28,219 nucleotides of DNA from CAZVAO01 sp964625175 (GCA_964625175.1 CAZVAO010000014.1:1-28219), one strand, 5' to 3'. Numbered from the stretch's first letter, positions 13,978 to 21,921 are shown. Translations and numbers: made by a program. The notes: generated by a model not told the origin, from the sequence alone.

Positions 13978-15156
13978 ATGAGTTATACATTTCACGGTTA
14001 CGTGCGATCAGATGGTAGAGTGGGAAGCCGCAATTATGTGGCAGTGATTCCCAGTGTTATCTGTGCCACTGATGTGGCGCAGGCCATATGCAACGCTGTG
14101 CAGGGTACGGTCGGTTTTTTCCACCATCAGGGCTGCTGTCAACTACCTTTAGATTTACAAAGAGTGACAGATACACTGATTGGTTTGGGCTGCAGTCCCA
14201 ATGTCGGTGCAGCTCTGATTGTTACATTGGGCTGTGAAGGCACAGATACAGAACGTCTCTACGACGAAATTGCGGCAAGCGGCAAGCCGGTGGAGATGAT
14301 CAACATTCAGGAGCTAGGCGGTATGAGCCGGGCAATTCAGGCTGGAACCGACCTTGCCCAGCAATTGGCAATCCAGATTTCGGACCTGCAGCGGGAGTGT
14401 GTTGATATTTCCAAAGTGGTGATGAGTATTAAATGTGGGGCGTCTGATACAACCAGCGGCATGGCTTCCAACTGTGTAATCGGTTATGTAGCTGATAAAT
14501 TGGTGGATTTGGGCGCGACGGTCATTTTCGGTGAGACGACGGAGTTTATTGGTGGTGAGCATATCCTGGCTCGACGGGCGGTCGGTGGTGAGAACGGCCC
14601 AGTTGGACAAAAGATTTATGAAATCGTCAACAGGATGGAAGCGCGTGCCAAGGCTGTCGGAGAAGATATGCGTGGCGGTCAGCCCACACCCGGCAATATT
14701 AGGGGTGGCTTATCCAGTATTGAGGAAAAGAGTTTAGGAGCAATCGTGAAAAGCGGGCACCGACCGATTCAGGGTGTGCTAAAGTATTCACAGCAAGTTA
14801 CCACTGAAAAAGGTCTTTGGATCAAGGACACTCCGGGGCGTGAACCTGAAATTCTCACGGGTATGGCCGCTACGGGTGCTCAGTTCATGATGTTTTCAAC
14901 CGGTAGGGGTGCTCCCCAGGGCTTTCCAAGTATGCCGGTTATAAAAATCTGTGGTAATCCCAACACCTATGAGCGGATGCCTTTTGATATGGACCTCAAT
15001 GCCGGTTTGATTTTGACTGGAGAGAAAACGATTGAAGAAGTCGGTGAGGAAGCGTTTGAGTTGGCTCTGAAGGTATTGAACGGCAGAATGACCAAGAACG
15101 AGGCGATACATTATACGAGCACGATGGACATTCATTGTCTGGGTCCTGTGATTTAG
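13978..15156 (+). CDS. UxaA/SuyB-type large catalytic subunit
   Basis: A 392-residue protein of the UxaA family hydro-lyases. Family blocks read in order are GYVRSDGRVGSRNY (7-20), HHQGCCQ (49-55), TLGCEGTD (83-90), IKCGASDTTSG (151-161), FGETTEFIGGEH (184-195), GNIRGGLSSIEEKSLG (239-254) and FSTGRGAPQG (306-315). These enzymes remove water from 2,3-dihydroxy acids such as altronate or galactarate, or sulfite from sulfolactate (SuyB), using an Fe-type metal site. Two usual glycines are changed (HxxGCG to HQGCC, KCGGSD to KCGASD), which may tune specificity. GGAGGAG lies upstream, and a terminator follows. With the LarA-like racemase just upstream, epimerisation before elimination is the likely pathway. 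No kinase, aldolase or sulfite-handling gene lies in the window. Confidence 0.86.
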   Translation: MSYTFHGYVRSDGRVGSRNYVAVIPSVICATDVAQAICNAVQGTVGFFHHQGCCQLPLDLQRVTDTLIGLGCSPNVGAALIVTLGCEGTDTERLYDEIAASGKPVEMINIQELGGMSRAIQAGTDLAQQLAIQISDLQRECVDISKVVMSIKCGASDTTSGMASNCVIGYVADKLVDLGATVIFGETTEFIGGEHILARRAVGGENGPVGQKIYEIVNRMEARAKAVGEDMRGGQPTPGNIRGGLSSIEEKSLGAIVKSGHRPIQGVLKYSQQVTTEKGLWIKDTPGREPEILTGMAATGAQFMMFSTGRGAPQGFPSMPVIKICGNPNTYERMPFDMDLNAGLILTGEKTIEEVGEEAFELALKVLNGRMTKNEAIHYTSTMDIHCLGPVI

Positions 15157-15170
15157 GGCGGACTCTACAG

Positions 15171-15208
15171 GGGCTGGCGCATTAATACATTTAATGCGAC
15201 GGCCCTTT
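15171..15208 (+). terminator. Terminator of the LarA-UxaA operon
   Basis: GGGCTGGCGCATTAA pairs with TTAATGCGACGGCCC with two mismatches, followed by TTTTG. It lies 14 bases after the large-subunit stop codon. Confidence 0.75.
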
Positions 15209-15252
15209 TGACTTCTATTTGCCTTTCGGTAAGTGTCAGGTATTGCTGTTTT

Positions 15253-15321
15253 AACAATCGCTAAACAGTGGTTAAACAATGGTCGAACAATCGTTAAACG
15301 ATCGTTTTTTTATTCAGCTGG
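15253..15321 (+). repeat. 11-bp-periodic tandem array (copy C, five units)
   Basis: Five units in strict 11-base phase: AACAATCGCTA, AACAGTGGTTA, AACAATGGTCG, AACAATCGTTA, AACGATCGTTT. They end in TTTTATTCAGCTGG, a slightly altered form of the terminal block TATCATTCAGCTGG shared with copies A, B and D. The orientation is the same as in the other copies. Confidence 0.8.
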
Positions 15322-15354
15322 CCTCTAGATCCAACGGCCGCAAAGCGGCTATTC

Positions 15355-15404
15355 AACAATCGCTTGGCTATCGCTTGGCAACTGCTTGGCTATCGCTTGG
15401 CAAT
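15355..15404 (+). repeat. 11-bp-periodic array of a second sequence (TCGCTTGGCTA)
   Basis: TCGCTTGGCTA, TCGCTTGGCAA, CTGCTTGGCTA and TCGCTTGGCAA follow one another in 11-base phase, led by AACAA. The unit sequence differs from the neighbouring AACAATCGTTA arrays, but the period is identical, which suggests a related expansion process or a spacing constraint. Confidence 0.75.
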
Positions 15405-15515
15405 TACTCTGTAAAGCATTTATACTCACGCCGATCCCGATCCCCGACTAACTGACCAACTTTCCACCCACATTGAGATGCACATGCTATTCAGTAAGTG
15501 GTAGTATTGCTTTTA

Positions 15516-15584
15516 AACAATCGTTAAACAATCGTTAAACAATGGTGGAACGATGGTTGAACGGTCGTTTTATCATTCAGCTGG
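15516..15584 (+). repeat. 11-bp-periodic tandem array (copy D, five units)
   Basis: AACAATCGTTA occurs twice, then AACAATGGTGG, AACGATGGTTG and AACGGTCGTTT, ending in TATCATTCAGCTGG. It is followed by CGCCTAATCTGCC and CTTCGTGCTCTTTGTG, the same order of modules as at 189-429, so copies A and D are two versions of one composite element. Confidence 0.8.
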
Positions 15585-15591
15585 TTCCTAA

Positions 15592-15623
15592 CGCCTAATC
15601 TGCCCTGCTTCGTGCTCTTTGTG
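15592..15623 (+). repeat. CGCCTAATCTGCC and CTTCGTG modules of the composite repeat
   Basis: The 13-mer CGCCTAATCTGCC and the 16-mer CTTCGTGCTCTTTGTG are identical to those at about 397-429. Here no 14-bp expansion separates them from the 11-bp array. Function unknown. Confidence 0.65.
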
Positions 15624-15873
15624 GTTTAAATTTTTAAATAACTGCCATATTCAATCCAAACTAACGCAAACGAAGTTTATTACCACAATATGTGGAGCAT
15701 GCTTCATCGCGCAGGCCGCTTCATATTGACGAGAGGCAACCCCTAAGGCCCACGCATTCTGCCACACGATTGACACAGAATAAGCGTATAATAGCTAAGT
15801 TAGATTATATGATCAAAAATGATTAAAATGGTAATGGTATGAAGGATATTGTTTGCTCGCGCTTATTTCGGGG

Positions 15874-15879
15874 TATAAT
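15874..15879 (+). promoter_or_regulatory. -10 element of the efflux operon promoter
   Basis: A perfect TATAAT 40 bases before the first TolC-like ATG. The -35 is unclear (TTTGCT at 15852-15857 with a 16-base spacer is the best candidate). A second TATAAT at 15787-15792 has TTGACA only 11 bases upstream, which is too close to work as a normal pair. Confidence 0.5.
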
Positions 15880-15919
15880 AAGGGTTACGAGGGACGTTAA
15901 TTAATGAGGGTGGTTATTT

Positions 15920-17116
15920 ATGAAGATTACAAGAAGGATATTAATTATAGCTTTGGCCATTGTGCTGACTGGTGGCGTGGTTCTAAATACGCAGGCGGCA
16001 GATGAAAGAAGCTATGCACAGATGATGGAAGATTGGCATTTTTCTAGTAGCCAATTGCAGGAAGTTGCGATTAATCTCAACGTGGCCGAACGATCTTATC
16101 AAGAGGCTCTAGAAAACGCGACTAGAGCGAGTATTACCTATAGTCGGCGAACGGCACTATTTAGACAGTTAGGTATGGATATTCCCGACGCGATGAAGTT
16201 TTCTATTGTACTACAACGGGATCTCGCTCGCATCCAAGCCGAACAAACTTGGGAAATGGAACAAGCTCAAGCAGTCGTATTAAATACCAAATACGAAATA
16301 GAGTTGCGCAGCGCTTACCTAAACTATATGCAGGCTGCCAATAATCTGGAACTCCAACGTATTCGACTTGAAATTGCAACAATAAATCGTCAGAAGCAGA
16401 CACTTGCCTATGATTTGGGACAGATGAGCGAGACCGACTTTCTCACACAAGAGGCAGATTATCAGGAGGCAATCATCAGCTGCAATCAGGCAGAGCGTCA
16501 GTTACAGTTGATGCGGATCAATCTTAATGCTTTAATTGATGTTCCTATGGATACGGTCTATCAGTCGGCGTATACCGAGTTTGAAACCGATCTGGGCATA
16601 TTTAATATCGATTACTATTTAAGTGATGCTTTTGAGAGCAACTTAACTCTAAGGCAAGATCAGAAGCAATTGGAAACCTTCGATTTTCAGATTGCCGCCT
16701 ATGAAAATTTCCATTTAGACGAAACATCTGAAGAACAGTACAATGACTTGCTGCTAAACCGTCAAGAGCAGGCTTTATTGTATGGTGAAGCATTGCTCAG
16801 TGTTGAAAAAGATGTTCGAGAAACGGTTCTCGATTTACAGTATAACATGCGCAATCTTCGACTCGTGTTTAATGAACACAATGATCAACTCCACAATTGG
16901 GAAGAGGCACAGGCTTTATTTGCAGCGGGAACCATTGATAAAACCCAGCTGCTAATGGCTGAGTTGTCCTACATTCAGGCCTACAACACCTATAATTGTG
17001 CTGTTTATGAGTACAATACGTTTATTATGAAATTTCAGGCGACGGTGACGACAGGATTTGATTTACCTAACGCCAGTGCAAGCAGTGCAGTAAATAGGAT
17101 AGGGGGTATGCAATAA
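15920..17116 (+). CDS. TolC-like coiled-coil export protein (first copy)
   Basis: A 398-residue secreted protein with a signal peptide (residues 1-26: Lys/Arg-rich start, hydrophobic core, NTQA-ADE cleavage) and then long alpha-helical, Gln/Glu/Ala-rich coiled coils. The pattern resembles the outer-membrane-efflux (TolC) family, including paired helical hairpins and a LGQMSETDFL segment, like the GxxS/TxxD/E turn seen in TolC repeats. In diderm bacteria TolC forms the outer-membrane duct of efflux pumps. Here the second gene is a paralogue and the next three encode an adaptor and a MacB transporter, so it should form an extracytoplasmic part of that pump. No beta-barrel strands are obvious. 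GAGGGTGG precedes the ATG. It overlaps the next gene by one base (TAATG). Confidence 0.75.
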   Translation: MKITRRILIIALAIVLTGGVVLNTQAADERSYAQMMEDWHFSSSQLQEVAINLNVAERSYQEALENATRASITYSRRTALFRQLGMDIPDAMKFSIVLQRDLARIQAEQTWEMEQAQAVVLNTKYEIELRSAYLNYMQAANNLELQRIRLEIATINRQKQTLAYDLGQMSETDFLTQEADYQEAIISCNQAERQLQLMRINLNALIDVPMDTVYQSAYTEFETDLGIFNIDYYLSDAFESNLTLRQDQKQLETFDFQIAAYENFHLDETSEEQYNDLLLNRQEQALLYGEALLSVEKDVRETVLDLQYNMRNLRLVFNEHNDQLHNWEEAQALFAAGTIDKTQLLMAELSYIQAYNTYNCAVYEYNTFIMKFQATVTTGFDLPNASASSAVNRIGGMQ

Positions 17117-18231
17117 TGAAAAAACTAAAGTGGCTATTAATGCCAGCCATATTAATTTTGAGTTTATTAGCCGTTGCATCAGCGACGGGTATACTTGAAA
17201 TAGATTTAAATCAGGCTCTGGAGATGGCACGGTTCGCAGACAGTGATGGTTATTTCGCTGAGAAAAATCTAGATGATTTGGCTGAAAAATTGTCAGATGT
17301 TGTGGAAGAGGCAGAGGACATTAATGTTCGCTCTGGCACAGCTGCGACCCGTTTGCAAAAGAAAATCGATAAAAATATTACCCCAATGCGCGCAGAGCTT
17401 GATTTGGAAATAGCGAAACGCAATGAGGATGAGCGTCAGATTCAGCTTGAATATGATGTCAACGATGCCTATGAACAGGTTTATTTAATGGAATTGGATG
17501 TTGCAATCGCCGAAAAACAACTGGAGATCGCTGATTTGCAACACCAGGCATCTCAAATCAAGCTTGAAAATGGGCAAATATCTGGAACAGCCTATCTTAA
17601 TGACAAACACAATTTTCAGAATCAGGAACTCACATTGATGAAAGCAAAACAGGATTATCAGAAGGCTATTTTTTCTCTCAATGAATTGATGGGCCAACCC
17701 ATAGCTGCCGAGATTCAGCTTGCTGGGAAAATAACAACGACAATTCCAACGGATTGGCAGTTAAATATTGATGCGGTTTATGAAGAGGCTCTGCAAAATG
17801 ATGAGAGTGTCTACCGCCTTGGTAAAGAGGTTGAATTTGCTGAATTAAAGCTGATGTATGCGGGGGAAGAATTCTCAGAAGATAAAGACGAATATCGCGA
17901 TGTTGAAATTGAAAAGCAAAAGGCAATCATCAATTGGCAAGATGCAAAGAATAGTCTCTATCAAAGAATTGCCTCTGATGGTTATAACATTCTGTCATCT
18001 TTAGAGAATTATGACTTACAAAAGCAACGTTTGGTAATTGCTAAACAGGAATTACAAGAAGCTGAAATCCGATATCGTGCGGAATCCATTAGTGGTGTCG
18101 CATTGTGGCAGGCAGAACTCAAAGTTATGGAGAGCGAGAAGGCTTTGATAATGACAGCCATGTCTGTCAACAACAGTTTTGATCAATTTGAATTAAACTA
18201 TTTATTTTTAGCTGATGTGAAGGAGAATTAG
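17116..18231 (+). CDS. TolC-like coiled-coil export protein (second copy)
   Basis: A 371-residue paralogue-like partner of the preceding protein. The signal peptide is about residues 1-23 (MKKLKWLLMPAILILSLLAV core, Ala-rich cleavage region). The rest is almost entirely helical with TolC-family repeat features: LNQALEMA near the start (the common first helix, xLxxALxxA), LENGQISGTAYLNDKHNF (about 153-170) and a second half repeating the hairpin (AESISGVALWQAELKVM, about 316-332). Start and stop overlap or abut both neighbours (TAATG upstream, TAG directly followed by ATG downstream), so translation is coupled. GGGGG lies upstream. Two adjacent TolC-like genes suggest a hetero-oligomer. Confidence 0.77.
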   Translation: MKKLKWLLMPAILILSLLAVASATGILEIDLNQALEMARFADSDGYFAEKNLDDLAEKLSDVVEEAEDINVRSGTAATRLQKKIDKNITPMRAELDLEIAKRNEDERQIQLEYDVNDAYEQVYLMELDVAIAEKQLEIADLQHQASQIKLENGQISGTAYLNDKHNFQNQELTLMKAKQDYQKAIFSLNELMGQPIAAEIQLAGKITTTIPTDWQLNIDAVYEEALQNDESVYRLGKEVEFAELKLMYAGEEFSEDKDEYRDVEIEKQKAIINWQDAKNSLYQRIASDGYNILSSLENYDLQKQRLVIAKQELQEAEIRYRAESISGVALWQAELKVMESEKALIMTAMSVNNSFDQFELNYLFLADVKEN

Positions 18232-19458
18232 ATGAAGAACAAAAAGTGGTTAATTGCCGTTGTTGCGATCGTCGTTGTCGGAGCGCTATTCTGGGGCTGG
18301 CGTTACACTCAGAGAGCAAATGAACAGGCAGCTTTAGAAGAAGCTGCGTTGAATAGCACTGTTTCTGTCAGAATCCAGGATATTGAAGACACGATTTATA
18401 CGAGTGGAACGATTGTACTTACGGATGCAGAAACGGTATTTACCAGTAGTGGTGGTGTTGTCAGTGAAGTGATGGTACAAGAAGGCAGTATCGTTACGAA
18501 AGGCCAGATATTAGCTAAATTATCTAATGATGATTTGAATGATCAATTGGCCCGAGAGCAATTGTCCTTTAATATAGCAGAGAATAATTATCAACAGGCT
18601 TTGTTGGATGCGCAGGAAGCGCTGACGGATGCCGAAGATAATTTAAAACAGAAGCAAGACCTTTATGCCGTTTATGCGATTAGCAAGCGCGAACTAGATG
18701 ATGCGCAAGAGCAATATGACCAGGCTTTAGAAAATGTAACGATTAACACGGCAGACAGCAATCCAACAAGTTTGGAAATCAAGTATTTACAGTATCGGCA
18801 AAGCAAATTGTCGATTAACGAGTTATATGCTGAAATAGCAAGTAACACGATTCGCTCGCCTATAGCAGGGGCTGTAACCTTGGTTAATTTAGAAGAAACA
18901 AAGTACGTTAGCAGTAAAGCCGTTGCATTTGAGGTGGGTGACTTAGGCAAGCTTCAAATTCAAGCAACGGTTGGAGAATATGAAGTCAATAAATTGTCTG
19001 TTGGCATGTCAGCAACTGTATTTGGCGATGCTTTCAATCAAATCTATCAAGGTGAAATCAGCAACATCGCAGCAGCGGCTACCAAAAGTGGTTCCGAAAC
19101 GGTGGTTGCTATTGTCATTGATATCCTTAATGAGACAAGTGAACTGAAGCCGAATTTCACCGCTAATGCTGATATTGTGATTGACTCAGCTCAGCAAGCA
19201 ATGGTCGTGCCCTTAGATGCAGTCGTAACGATGCCAAATGGGTCGCGTGTTGTTCGCAAAAAGGTTGGCACAGAAATCGTTCCCATTCAAGTCCAAACAG
19301 GTGTTGCCAATGATCTCTACATACAGATTATTAGCGATGAAATTCAAGAAGGCGATGAAGTGATCTCAGCATCCAATATGGGGTTGACCACTGGAGATGG
19401 TACAGGATTGCGACCAGGTGCAATGACGGGCAATCGTCTTACTACCGGAGGGAAGTAA
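18232..19458 (+). CDS. MacA/HlyD-like efflux adaptor (membrane fusion protein)
   Basis: A 408-residue periplasmic-adaptor-type protein. Residues 5-23 form an N-terminal membrane anchor. A lipoyl/barrel-sandwich half follows (GGVVSEVMVQEGSIVTKGQI, about 80-99), then a coiled-coil hairpin (about 105-185), the second lipoyl half (TIRSPIAGAVTLVNLEE, about 204-220), a beta-barrel domain and a membrane-proximal domain (MVVPLDAVV). This is the MacA layout, in which the hairpin meets TolC and the lower domains meet the transporter. The C-terminal tail is Gly/Thr-rich. AAGGAG lies seven bases before the ATG. In the operon it links the TolC-like proteins to the MacB-type ATPase and permease. Confidence 0.88.
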   Translation: MKNKKWLIAVVAIVVVGALFWGWRYTQRANEQAALEEAALNSTVSVRIQDIEDTIYTSGTIVLTDAETVFTSSGGVVSEVMVQEGSIVTKGQILAKLSNDDLNDQLAREQLSFNIAENNYQQALLDAQEALTDAEDNLKQKQDLYAVYAISKRELDDAQEQYDQALENVTINTADSNPTSLEIKYLQYRQSKLSINELYAEIASNTIRSPIAGAVTLVNLEETKYVSSKAVAFEVGDLGKLQIQATVGEYEVNKLSVGMSATVFGDAFNQIYQGEISNIAAAATKSGSETVVAIVIDILNETSELKPNFTANADIVIDSAQQAMVVPLDAVVTMPNGSRVVRKKVGTEIVPIQVQTGVANDLYIQIISDEIQEGDEVISASNMGLTTGDGTGLRPGAMTGNRLTTGGK

Positions 19459-19463
19459 CGCCA

Positions 19464-20159
19464 ATGTTGAGATTGGAAAATATAGATAAATTTTATGGTG
19501 AAGGGGATATTCAGGTTAAGGCACTTCAGAAAGTCACATTCGAAGTAAAAGACTCTGAGTTTGTCGCGATTATGGGCCATTCTGGTTCGGGAAAATCGAC
19601 ACTTATGAATATTATTGGTTGCTTGGACCAACCGACTGCTGGGTCATATATCATGGATGGCGTTAATGTGGCAGACCTTAATGATGATCAATTAGCTGAA
19701 ATTCGCAATCAGAATATCGGTTTTGTATTTCAGTCTTTTAACCTCTTGCCCCGAATGTCTGCCTTGAAAAATGTTGAGTTACCACTCGTTTATGCGAACT
19801 GCTCAGTTAAAGAACGGCAGGAACGGGCTAGAGAGGCCTTAGCTAAGGTCGGTCTAAGTGATCGGATGAACCATGATCCCAATGAATTATCGGGAGGTCA
19901 AAAGCAACGAGTCGCTATTGCTCGCGCTTTAGTGAGTAACCCAACCTTTATACTTGCGGATGAACCGACGGGCAACCTGGATACTAAAACCACAACTGAG
20001 ATTATGGAGTTGTTCTGTGCGTTAAATGATGAGGGAACCACGATTATCATGGTTACTCACGAAGAAGATATGGCTGAATTTAGCAAAAGGGTTGTGAATT
20101 TGCGTGACGGCCATTTGATTTCAGATGCGGTTAATGAGAACCGGAGGTGGCCCAAATGA
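19464..20159 (+). CDS. MacB-type ABC transporter ATP-binding protein
   Basis: A 231-residue ABC ATPase of the LolD/MacB/FtsE group, which drives mechanotransmission rather than transport through the membrane. Motifs: Walker A GHSGSGKST (38-46), Q-loop VFQSFNLLP (Gln90), signature LSGGQKQRVAIARAL (142-156), Walker B FILADEPTGNLD (162-173) and switch His199. The NLLPRMSALKNVELPL stretch is typical of this group. The gene lies five bases after the adaptor and overlaps the permease start by ATGA, so the products are made in proportion. Substrate unknown; such systems export peptides, antibiotics or lipoprotein-like cargo. Confidence 0.93.
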   Translation: MLRLENIDKFYGEGDIQVKALQKVTFEVKDSEFVAIMGHSGSGKSTLMNIIGCLDQPTAGSYIMDGVNVADLNDDQLAEIRNQNIGFVFQSFNLLPRMSALKNVELPLVYANCSVKERQERAREALAKVGLSDRMNHDPNELSGGQKQRVAIARALVSNPTFILADEPTGNLDTKTTTEIMELFCALNDEGTTIIMVTHEEDMAEFSKRVVNLRDGHLISDAVNENRRWPK

Positions 20160-21370
20160 GGTTCTTAGAAGCGTTTAAGATCGCTCTTACAGCCATTCGA
20201 TCACATAAGTTGCGTTCCTTTCTGACTATGCTTGGTATCATCATTGGGATTGCCTCGGTTATTATGGTCGTAAGTATGGGTGAAGGAAGCACAGCGTTAA
20301 TTGAAGAGAATTTCGAAGCATTTGGAGTCAATCGTTTGACGCTCTATTTGAATGGGCGCGCTGAAGGGGTTACCAATAATGATCGTTTTACAGTAATAGA
20401 TGTTGCGCAATTGAAGATGCGGTTTGAAGATGAAATCACAGCAATCTCTCCAGTTGTCAGCACAGGAGGTACTGTGAGTGTTAACAGTGCACTCGCTACG
20501 GTTGCAGTCACTGGAGTAAATGCTGACTACTATAAGATTGAAGAAAAAACGATGCTTTATGGACGTTATCTGAATGAGGGCGATATCGAGAATCGCCGTG
20601 ACGTAATTGTGATTGGTGAAGACTTAGCAGAAGAACTGTTTGGCTCAAGTGCTGCAGCAATCTCTCAGCGTATTTTCATCGACACAGGCAAGAAAAAAGC
20701 GCCTGCTACGATTGTAGGAATTTACGAATACGAAGATAGTATATTTGGCGGTATGCAAACCAGTTTTTCCGGATTTATGCCTTATACGACGGTTCAGAAA
20801 ATTACGGGTGAATCGCGCTACTTGAATACGATTCAGATTAGCATGGCACCTAATCTTGATTTACCAACAATCATGATAGAAATGACATCGGTTCTGGAAA
20901 ATCTCCATGATAGTGTCGGGGATGAGAAGTACCGAATTATTAGTGCAGAGGAGCAGCTTTCTATTGTGAGCAATGTCATGGGAACACTCACTTTGTTAAT
21001 TTCTGGCATTGCGGCTATTTCTCTTTTGGTTGGTGGTATTGGCGTTATGAACATCATGTTAGTTTCAGTTACAGAACGAACGCGTGAGATTGGGATCCGC
21101 AAAGCAATCGGAGCCCGCCGTCGCGATATCTTGATTCAGTTTATCATTGAGGCGGTGTTCTTGACGATGATTGGCGGTATTATTGGCACGATTATTGGCG
21201 TCAGTATGGCCATGATCATTGCGAATATAATCGATATTCCACAGATTATTTCTGTTTCTTCGATTCTCATTGCCTGGGGATTTTCGGCTCTCGTGGGGCT
21301 CTTCTTTGGCAGCTATCCAGCGAGTCGTGCAGCAAAACTAGATCCAATCGAAGCATTGCGTTATGAATAG
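20156..21370 (+). CDS. MacB-type ABC transporter permease
   Basis: A 404-residue permease with the MacB layout: one membrane helix near the start (about 21-41), a large extracytoplasmic domain (about 45-265), then three helices (about 277-303, 325-355 and 366-388). SVTERTREIGIRKAIGARRRDI (304-325) and the C-terminal YPASRAAKLDPIEALRYE are diagnostic of the FtsX/MacB family. The start was set at ATG 20156 because GGAGG stands eight bases upstream and because it gives an ATGA overlap with the ATPase stop; an in-frame GTG at 20147 overlaps that ribosome site. The ATPase is a separate protein here, as is usual in Gram-positive versions. A terminator follows. Confidence 0.92.
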   Translation: MRFLEAFKIALTAIRSHKLRSFLTMLGIIIGIASVIMVVSMGEGSTALIEENFEAFGVNRLTLYLNGRAEGVTNNDRFTVIDVAQLKMRFEDEITAISPVVSTGGTVSVNSALATVAVTGVNADYYKIEEKTMLYGRYLNEGDIENRRDVIVIGEDLAEELFGSSAAAISQRIFIDTGKKKAPATIVGIYEYEDSIFGGMQTSFSGFMPYTTVQKITGESRYLNTIQISMAPNLDLPTIMIEMTSVLENLHDSVGDEKYRIISAEEQLSIVSNVMGTLTLLISGIAAISLLVGGIGVMNIMLVSVTERTREIGIRKAIGARRRDILIQFIIEAVFLTMIGGIIGTIIGVSMAMIIANIIDIPQIISVSSILIAWGFSALVGLFFGSYPASRAAKLDPIEALRYE

Positions 21371-21403
21371 GTTCAAATAGTCTCCTAAAAATTAAAGTTA
21401 TGT

Positions 21404-21443
21404 AAGGTGTAGATTCAGTTATTACTGGAGCTGCACCTTTTTA
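21404..21443 (+). terminator. Terminator of the efflux operon
   Basis: AAGGTGTAG and CTGCACCTT form the base of an imperfect stem, with an inner CAG...CTG pair, followed by TTTTTATT. It lies 33 bases after the permease stop. Confidence 0.75.
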
Positions 21444-21921
21444 TTGATGTCAATCAATAGGGGTGGGGGTTAGCGATTGATTTTAGACCAATTTATGATT
21501 GAGTCGATATTCCTAACCATTATTTGGCGTTATAAGTTGGGTCATTGTAGTCCTTGAAACACCCGGGACGGTTCTCAGCGTTTCACTTCACAAAAAGTGG
21601 GACGGTTCTTTATGATCCGTCTCCGAAACGTAAGGGACACACTTATTCATAATTAAAACCTGAGAGCATGATAAATCCATTTGATTTGACGTAATTTACT
21701 CGATATCACAAGTAATCGTATTGTATATCTGTCCCATGTGTTTCGTTATCGAAACAATATACCTGTCCCCGGGTGTTTATTTCTGAAACAGCCAGAACCG
21801 TCCCGGGTGTTTCGAACCGTCCCGGGTGTTTCAGTATGGTGAAGCAACAATTGACTAGCATCTTACTTTACTAACTTTTTTTTGATCAGTATCTAAATGG
21901 GTTTTGCAGGACCACTTTACA
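21444..21921. repeat. REP-like palindrome cluster (GGGACGGTTCT / GAAACACCC family)
   Basis: GAAACACCCGGGACGGTTCT at 21556-21575 is matched exactly, in reverse complement, at 21794-21813. A direct 19-base copy of the latter follows at 21814-21832. Partial relatives are GTGGGACGGTTCT (about 21597-21610), CTGTCCCATGTGTTTCG (about 21730) and CTGTCCCCGGGTGTTT (about 21763). The GAAAC and GGGACGGTTCT words are the common parts. This resembles the REP/BIME-type intergenic palindromes often mobilised by REP-associated transposases. No such transposase gene lies in the window. The rest of this 480-bp stretch shows no gene. Confidence 0.75.

Larger units (their letters stand above)
15157..15919. other. 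Repeat-rich intergenic region before the efflux operon
   Basis: After the terminator this 760-bp gap holds three 11-bp-periodic arrays (15253-15321, 15355-15404 and 15516-15584), a small GCCGC/GCGGC hairpin near 15336-15348, a CCCGATCCCCGAC patch near 15432, and the CGCCTAATCTGCC plus CTTCGTG repeat modules (15592-15623). The last 250 bases contain GCTTCAT-type sequence (about 15694-15730) resembling 1-60, and then the promoter region of the efflux operon. No gene is supported. Confidence 0.6.

Noticed and set aside
4580..15584. The 11-bp arrays as a CRISPR array
   Set aside because: Units are directly adjacent with no unique spacers, and no cas gene is present.
15770..15792. TTGACA and TATAAT as a sigma-70 promoter for the efflux operon
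   Set aside because: The spacer is only 11 bases, far short of the 16-18 needed; the TATAAT at 15874 is better placed.
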